DNA from: Niebla homalea
Lineage: Eukaryota > Ascomycota > Lecanoromycetes > Lecanorales > Ramalinaceae
Assembly (NCBI GenBank): GCA_019925105.1
Contig: JAHGAU010000013.1
Span: 1,240,001 to 1,304,000 of the forward strand
DNA length: 64,000 nucleotides
Direction: 5' to 3'
Shown: piece after piece, positions 57,849 through 64,000 of the stretch
How the letters are laid out: the number at the start of each line of letters is the position of its first letter
How positions within the stretch are numbered: position 1 is the first letter of the stretch
Program-made: the position numbers and the translations under genes
The notes under the pieces: generated by a model
The model's input: only the letters and a program-made list of their open reading frames with translations
Databases searched by the model: none
Told to the model about the DNA's origin: nothing

Positions 57849-59253
57849 AAATCACGGGATACGATCATTGCTGAATTGAAAATGATGAAACGGAAACGGA
57901 GAAAGGTCACCTGCCTGCAGAAACCGACAAGCGAAGTTGCAGGCAGGCAGGCAGCCACTCGCTAGGGACTCGGCGAAAGGAAAACTGGGAGGCGCTGAGT
58001 CATGCTGGGAGGATTGGGTCTGAAATTGCGGACCATGCACACTTACTCTTGCTGGAATTGCCGCCTTCCACCTTGGGGTGTTGAGGGAGCAGATGTCGCG
58101 GAGAAGGGCTTGTCGCAGATGATGCTATATTTGGGAAGAAAAACGGGGAGAAGAGGAAGAAAGGAGAGAGGGAGCGAGAGATGTCCGAGTCCAAGGCCAA
58201 TAGTTATTTCAAAGGGATGGAAATGCAAAACATTGAAATGCGAATAACTCCACACTTCCACTTGTTCACTTTTTCGGAATAAATTGCGCTTTACCATTTA
58301 TTTTGCATCCATGCGAGTTGTGCTGGTGGTGGTGGTGGTTGTAGTGCTGCCAGGCTGTAACCGCTGCCTCAGGCACTGGTCTTGGATGTCCCGCCCCCGA
58401 GCTGTAGCCGCCATGGTCACCAATTTCGGATCCAGCCTCAGGATCGACTGCAAAGAATAGATAATGCGATGCAATTCCACAGCGAAAAGCGGAGCAACGC
58501 CAATCGTGAAACAAGCAAGCAGTGCGCTGCACCGAACCGTCCTCCTCGCTTTCTGTAGAAGAGCTTGAAACGGTGAATGACGCGTGGCCATGACATCATT
58601 ACATTGACAATGTACTTGCAGGAGGAAAGATTGAAGGCCCCAACGCTTGGAATACACACAAAAACCATTGGATCCGAGCACGTGGGGGAGGGCAGAGGGA
58701 ACGAGATGGGCGGTCCATTCACTGCTGCACTCTTGCATGAATTCGAGAATTAGGTTTTCTGTTGACGTGTTCGGAAGTCGGATAGGTAGTTTAAAAAAAG
58801 ATACCGCGGGGCTGCTTGTGATGTCATTCCAGCAGGCAGGCAGGGAGGAGATGAGTGAGTGGAGAGTGTTGGTGTTGGTGATTGACCATGCAGATGGGAT
58901 CATTTATCGAGTGTGTTGGTCTGTGCGCTTGGAAGGACACATCTGTGATCCATTCTCTTGCAGAAGTTTGTACCTTCTAAAGGCGGATCCGCGATTCTTG
59001 GCGCGGGAAATGATCTCGGCTAAGTTTCTCCTTTTGGGTCAGCATGCATTTTCGAATTTCAATCCTTTTGAGATCTCCATTTTTTCCCTGCCTGCAAGAC
59101 CTCCCCTCCCTCCTCCCTCACATTATTTGACTGCCATGCTTTGGACATCAACGCGCACCTCGATCATGTATTGCTCATCATGCTCAAGCCAACGAATCTC
59201 ATAGGGAACGCCCTCAATGGGCCGGATTGTCGTCAGCAAACAGTACAAGAGTT
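57849..59253. other. 1.4-kb intergenic region
   Basis: No gene supported. Contains a caggcaggcagg run at about 57939-57952 and a ggtggtggtggtgg run near 58325. A minus-strand frame at 58903-58298 is His/Thr/Cys-rich without domain signal and is probably chance. Confidence 0.4.
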
Positions 59254-59260
59254 TGACTCA
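59254..59260. promoter_or_regulatory. TGACTCA site upstream of argJ
   Basis: A perfect TGACTCA, the consensus of the Gcn4/CpcA (CPC1) general amino-acid-control bZIP factor, 109 bp before the argJ ATG. Known family biology links this site to derepression of arginine-pathway genes on amino-acid starvation. Position and target make it credible; binding is inferred. Confidence 0.65.
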
Positions 59261-59368
59261 TCGTGCCCCCAAAAACACTGGCATTTTTAGATATGAGCAG
59301 GATTGCGTAAACGGCCTCTAACATATACAGTAGCTCCGAGCAGGTTCGTTCCCAGTTTCTTGTGCAAC

Positions 59369-60995
59369 ATGTCCGTAAGGATGCAAGGGGGTTGTTTTGC
59401 CATTTGGCCATACACTGGTAGACGTCAGATGGTGACCATTCCTGGGCGCCTTCATCAGACGAGGTCATTCAATACCGAATCACTCGAGCATATCCCAGTA
59501 GCCAAGCGAAAATATGTGCCGAAATCAGGCATCTACCCCAAAGGCTTCCTCGTCTCCGCAACACATGTCGGGATCAAGCCCAGCAATAAGGATAGGCCTG
59601 ATCTGGCCATCATCAGGTCGACCCAGCCTTGCTCTGCCGCTGCTGTGTTCACCCGAAACAGATTTGCTGCTGCACCCGTGCTTCTAAGTCAACAAAAATT
59701 GCAAGAAGCTCCCCCTGGGTCAATAAGAAATGTCATTATCAACTCCGGCAACGCCAATGCTGTCACTGGCAGTGAAGGGATGGCCTGTGCAGAGAGCATG
59801 GTAAATGCTGTCAATGAGGCAGCTCGCAAAGACGGACACGCAGGCTCTGATACCTTGGTCATGTCGACGGGCGTCATTGGGTGAGTTGAGATAACCGTCC
59901 ACACGCGAGAAAACTGGTATGAAGCGGAGCTTCACCCCTCGGTAACTTGCCAAGTGCATCGAGAACCCTCGTGACGTGTTCCATGTTCCTGGGCTAATGA
60001 GAATTGTGTCAACAGTCAGCCGCTGCCAACGGAAAAGATAATCAAGGCCGTCCCCGACGCGTTCGAAGCAGGGAGCAACTCCCATGACTCATGGCTCAAG
60101 ACCGCTTACTCGATCATGACCACTGACACCTTCCCCAAGCTTCTATCAACCGAATTCACCCTACCAACGACGGGCTGGTCCATCAAATACCGCATGGCCG
60201 GCATCACCAAGGGGTCCGGCATGATCTATCCCAACATGGCCACTCTCCTTGGCCTGATCTGCACCGACGCACCTATCCATCAGGCGCCACTGCAGAGAAT
60301 GCTGAGAAATGCAGCCGACCACTCCTTCAACTGTATCAGTGTCGACGGCGACACCTCCACTAACGATACGGTTGCCATGCTTGCCAACGGTGCTGCTGGC
60401 GGCGAACCTGTCGAGATGGTTAACCCCCTTGACTGGAAGGCTATGAACGGCGTCCTCAGAGACTTCCTCCAGAGGCTCTCTCGCCTCGTCGTTCGCGATG
60501 GTGAGGGTGCCACCAAGTTCGTCCATATTCGTGTTATCCACGCAACGCTTCCCGATTCTGCTCGCAAGATCGCAAGAGCAATCGCTAATTCCCCACTGGT
60601 CAAGACGGCTCTGAATGGTGAGGATGCAAATTGGGGTCGGATTTTGTGCGCAATTGGCAATGTCGACGACTTACCATTAGGGACTATTTTCCCGGAAAAG
60701 CTGAGTGTCGGCTTCGTGCCAAGGAAAGGCAGTAGGGATACTAGACTACTGAAGCTGCTGGTCAATGGTGAGCCGACCAAGTTCGATGAGGCCAGAGCGA
60801 AAGAGATCTTGAAGGAGGAGGATCTGGAGATCTTGGTGGATTTGGGAGAGGGTGGGGACAGGCATGAACAAGCATCGTTTTATACGTGTGATCTCAGCCG
60901 TGAATGTGAGTTTTTAGAGGATCGAGATCGGTCAAGGGAGCCGGCATACTGACGAAGGAATAGATGTCAGCATCAATGCCGATTATAGAACTTAG
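59369..60995 (+). CDS. argJ: Glutamate N-acetyltransferase / ornithine acetyltransferase ArgJ
   Basis: A bifunctional mitochondrial enzyme that moves acetyl groups from N-acetylornithine to glutamate (cyclic arginine pathway) and can also start it with acetyl-CoA. Exons 59369-59880, 60016-60905 and 60964-60995 join in phase to 477 residues. The Arg/Gln-rich N-terminus (MSVRMQGGC...HQTRSFN) is a mitochondrial presequence. Motifs: [59 protein letters not shown] and MTTDTFPK. The autocleavage site is in [15 protein letters not shown] (between Ala and Thr). [12 protein letters not shown] follows. The last exon supplies [10 protein letters not shown], the usual C-terminus. The first in-frame ATG is 59369; upstream the frame is open but has no ATG. 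Confidence 0.96.
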
Positions 60996-61336
60996 CCGTG
61001 GCGCTCGAGATGGTGCGGATGCTGGAGGAGACTGTTCAATTGACACAGTCCAATCGTAAAGTTGCATAGTAAGTACACAGGAGGGACGCAGTAAACATGT
61101 TCTGTAAGTTGTGGAGATTTGTGGTTACCTTCGTCGTTCAGGCTCCTGCCTCGTCTCCCTCGAATCAGGATGAAAATAACCACTTTCCATGACTCCTTTC
61201 GCCTCTCTCATTCACCTGTTTCCATAGCTTGTGCAAGGTGTTTTGACTTGCATTCGCTTCGGTTGACCGCGCTTGCACCCTTGCTGCTCCCCCCCTTTCC
61301 TTGTCCTTTCTTTCCCACTTCTTTCTCCTTCCCCCA
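60996..61336. other. Convergent 3' region
   Basis: 3' UTRs of argJ (+) and the Hsp70-like gene (-). Pyrimidine-rich near 61275-61335 on the + strand. No other feature. Confidence 0.4.
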
Positions 61337-63362
61337 TCAAACATACTCACAACTAACGCTGTCATACCTCACCCCCTTATACACCAACGCATACTTGGTG
61401 CTGGCGCTGTAATACGTCATCTCGATCTCATAATACACCACATAATACATCTTCCCATCCTTGCCCATCTTCTGCAACAGCTCTCCCTGCGGTATACAAC
61501 TCAGATCGGCTTTCAACCTCGCGAGGTGCCGCACATCCCCTCCATCCTTGTAGGTCGGCGCACCTCTATCCTCCGCATCAGGACACATCAGGATATCCTG
61601 CGCGACCGTCTGCCTCGGTCCTTCACCCACTTTCCAGACCTTGTGGTACTTGCGGACGTAGGGCACGGATTCGTTGACGGGCGCCGACTTGGTGATGAAC
61701 CACGACATGTCGAACACCTTCAGCTCGCCGTCGTAGTCGTCCCACCAGGCCGTTGACTTGGCGTGCTTGCCGCTGTCGTACCGGCTCATGATCTCCGTCC
61801 CGTAGTGCTTGCGCGCCACCCGGCTCGCCACCTTCACCCGCTCCGTCTCCGGCGACAGCGCACTCAACCCCTTCATCAGCGCGCCCCGCACCACCGCCGT
61901 CCACCCGTTCGGCGGTTGCATCACCTCGATGTAGGAAGGCAGCGCCCGGCGCAGGGTCTCGCGCAGGTAGGCCGATTGCCCGAACCCGCCCACCATGAGT
62001 ACCGCTTTCGGGGGGTGGCCCTGGTGGTGCGGGGACGCGATCTGGCCTTGCACCAGGGAGAGCACTTCGGCGACGACCGGGTCGAAGATGGATTTCAGGT
62101 CGCTGCCTTTGAGCTTGTACTTGCCGCGGCGGACGCCTTGAGAGGGGTCGTCGGCGAGGCCAGGGACTGTTGTGTTTTTTGAGGTCAGAGATGATGAGGA
62201 ATGACGCGGAAAGCGGAGTTGGGCACGCAGAGTAAAGTGTGGAGAGCAAGGTGAGGTGGTTGGGGAAGTGAGCATTACCTGGAATGATGAACTCTTCGTT
62301 GACGTCGCCTTTGAAGGCTTTCTTGGTGACCAGGTCGAACCGCTTCATGGCGTCTTCCACCACCTCTTCATCCCACTCCTCATTCAGTGACAGTTTCTCC
62401 GTCAGGAATTTCTGGAAGATCCGATTCAGGAATGTGCTCCCGCACAGCCTACCAGAGCCAGGGCTCGCCTCCTCAACTTTCAGGATCGGTTTCAGAGCGG
62501 TGACTCTGTAGCTGATCAGATCGACCGTGCCGCCGCCGGCATCACACAGGACAAAGGTGTCGCCAACCTCAATGCTGTGTGGGTCCATGGCGTGCAGGGC
62601 ATAGATGGCTGCTGCTTTGGGCTCGGAGATGATCTGCAGATCCTTCCCCATCCCGGCGTTGAACGCGCAGGCGCGCGTAAGTGCCTGCGCCTGATCGGTC
62701 CAGACGGCCGGGACGGTGATGATGTACTCGATCGGGGTGGACTTGATGATCGAGGCCGGGAGCTTGTGCTGCAACACTTTTTCCGTGTGCGTCCGCAGCG
62801 CGGAGAGGTAGTCGGTGCAGAGCTTCTCGGCCGAGGCGTTGTATCCGGGGGGCAAGGCATGCTGGTCGGGGTATTGGCGGGACAGGTCGGAGATGTCGCG
62901 CGATTGGGAGGGGTCGAGGTCGAGCTTGAACCACTGGTGGCGGAGGCCGAAGTCGTCGACCTGGAAACCCCAGCGGCACTCGTTGTCTTCGTAGCGGAGT
63001 TCGCTGAAACGGGTAGTTAGTGATCAATCTGAGCGACTGGAGCTGGGAGATGAAGTTGAGGTGAGGTAGGGTGAGGTGAGGTGAAACTCACGTCGGGACT
63101 TTGTCGCTACTGACGCCTTCGAGACCACCGCTTGATGCATCGGGCCATTGGATGATGATTGTTTGAACGTCAGGCTACATCAGGTCATCAGTGATTGACT
63201 GACTGAGGATAGACGACCATGGTTACGTACTCTTCTTGTCTGAGCCCAAGCGACACCTGAGAATGTGGTACCGAAATCGACAGCGATGAGGATCTTTCGA
63301 TCGACGTCTTCTGATACCATGAGCCCGCTGAGCCCTGCCGTTGTCTTCTCCATGTCTGCCAT
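61337..63362 (-). CDS. Hsp70-like actin-fold ATPase, fungal type
   Basis: Belongs to the divergent Hsp70-like ATPases expanded in fungi rather than to the canonical SSA/SSB chaperones. ATG 63362; four exons: one ending AWAQTRR before GTACGT, one PDVQTIIIQWPDASSGG, one from LRYEDNECRWGFQVDDFG to EEFIIP, and one VPGLADD... to 61337. Actin-like ATPase motifs are phosphate-1 ILIAVDFGTTFSGVAW, connect-1 IEYIITVPAVWTDQAQ, ISEPKAAAIYAL, phosphate-2 LCDAGGGTVDLISY and adenosine MVGGFGQSAYLRETL. The C-terminal ~200 residues lack the normal Hsp70 substrate-binding domain, so canonical chaperone action is doubtful. About 600 residues; the partner and role are unknown. Confidence 0.87.
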
Positions 63363-64000
63363 TGTGTTGTTCGCGATCTGAATGAACAGTTGATGAGATG
63401 AATTGTCACTTCAACGTGAGAGACGGTGCTCTGTAGAGCTTGAAGAGAGAGGTGAGAGGTGAGAGGTGAGATGTGACTGGTGGAAGGAAGAAGTGAAGGT
63501 GAGCTCAGAATGAATGTTGTTGACAAGTGGAGGAGGAGTTGGGCAGCAATAAGAATGTCTGTGCCTCAGTAATCGTAGCCTCGTTCTGGTTGTTTTGCAC
63601 AGTCCTCTTGTGAGACAGGCAGAAGGTGTCAGGTCGTACGTGCTTAATGTGCCTTGAGATAACACCAGATGTCCCGAACCGTAGCCAAAGTCATACTATG
63701 ACACAAAGCACAAAAAGCCGTTCGTCCTGGAGGCACCAGATCAAAGGGGGAAGTCCGATGGATCTTGGTGTGAGGGGTGTCTGGGTGTATGGTGGGGCAG
63801 AAAATAGATTTGGCGGGGTAGGCTGCATCAGGCTGAAAATCAGAAACTACCTTAATCGTTCCCAGTGGTTACCTACCTAGTGATGCCTGGAATACGGACC
63901 CGTAAGGAAAGATCCAACGCCAAAGCCCCCTAAACGCTAAAGCTCCAGGCAGACACCGCGGCTGTGTGGGAAGGTTGAGGCCTGTTCGTCAGCCTTGAAT
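63363..64000. other. Right-edge upstream region
   Basis: Promoter side of the Hsp70-like gene; a short imperfect repeat gagaggtgagaggtgag lies near 63449-63470. No gene seen before the window ends. Confidence 0.4.

Noticed and set aside
58298..58903. 201-codon minus-strand frame
   Set aside because: His/Thr runs from a ggtggtggt repeat and otherwise random composition; no start context or domain.

Overview
This window is nuclear DNA of a filamentous ascomycete (Pezizomycotina). The genes carry many short introns (about 47-130 bases) with GT(R)NGT donors and CTRAC-like branch points. The conserved proteins (Pex11, Tsr2, eRF3, Kap123, Bfr2, Rpn7, Abd1, ArgJ) have typical filamentous-fungal architectures, and some families present are essentially fungal (a Zn2Cys6 regulator, an NLR with a serine-hydrolase head, a DUF6601-like membrane protein). 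I do not assign a genus or class.

Layout. 1-3.1 kb: 5' part of a coiled-coil protein gene (minus) that runs off the left edge. 3.6-4.6 kb: PEX11 (minus). 5.3-6.3 kb: an orphan single-pass membrane protein. 6.3-9.2 kb: no convincing gene, but a decayed copy of part of that membrane-protein gene. 9.2-12.2 kb: an orphan ~977-residue protein (minus). 13.1-15.2 kb: a Zn2Cys6 regulator resembling Rgt1. 15.9-20.3 kb: TSR2 (minus) diverging from a large HSL-type alpha/beta hydrolase with three C-terminal repeats.

20.3-31.3 kb is an accessory island inside otherwise conserved gene content. It holds a 960-bp inverted-repeat transposon with an intact 8-bp target duplication, a GT-rich hairpin region, an aldo/keto-reductase relic, a membrane-anchored hydrolase-NACHT-ankyrin receptor of the fungal NLR class, a DUF6601-like membrane protein, and three tandem copies of a ~350-bp noncoding unit.

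31.6-63.4 kb is dense and conserved: a BSD-domain (Dos2-like) protein, an Ind1/NUBPL Fe-S assembly ATPase, a Yrb30-like RanGTP-binding protein, eRF3 (SUP35), importin Kap123, Bfr2, alanine aminotransferase, an orphan disordered protein with a (GD)n tract, proteasome Rpn7, cap methyltransferase Abd1, a 2.5-kb gene-poor gap, a small cysteine-containing orphan, ArgJ, and an Hsp70-like ATPase. Several housekeeping pairs are divergent over short shared promoters (BSD protein/IND1, YRB30/SUP35, KAP123/BFR2, RPN7/ABD1, TSR2/hydrolase).

Common jobs in the conserved part are translation and ribosome biogenesis (eRF3, Tsr2, Bfr2, Abd1), nuclear transport (Kap123, Yrb30), mitochondrial metabolism (Ind1, ArgJ, alanine aminotransferase) and proteolysis (Rpn7). 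Two conserved genes (the BSD protein and IND1) show single-base frame breaks at C/G runs, which look like residual sequence error or recent mutation. Exon models are hand-derived from splice signals and reading phase; internal boundaries given without coordinates are approximate.
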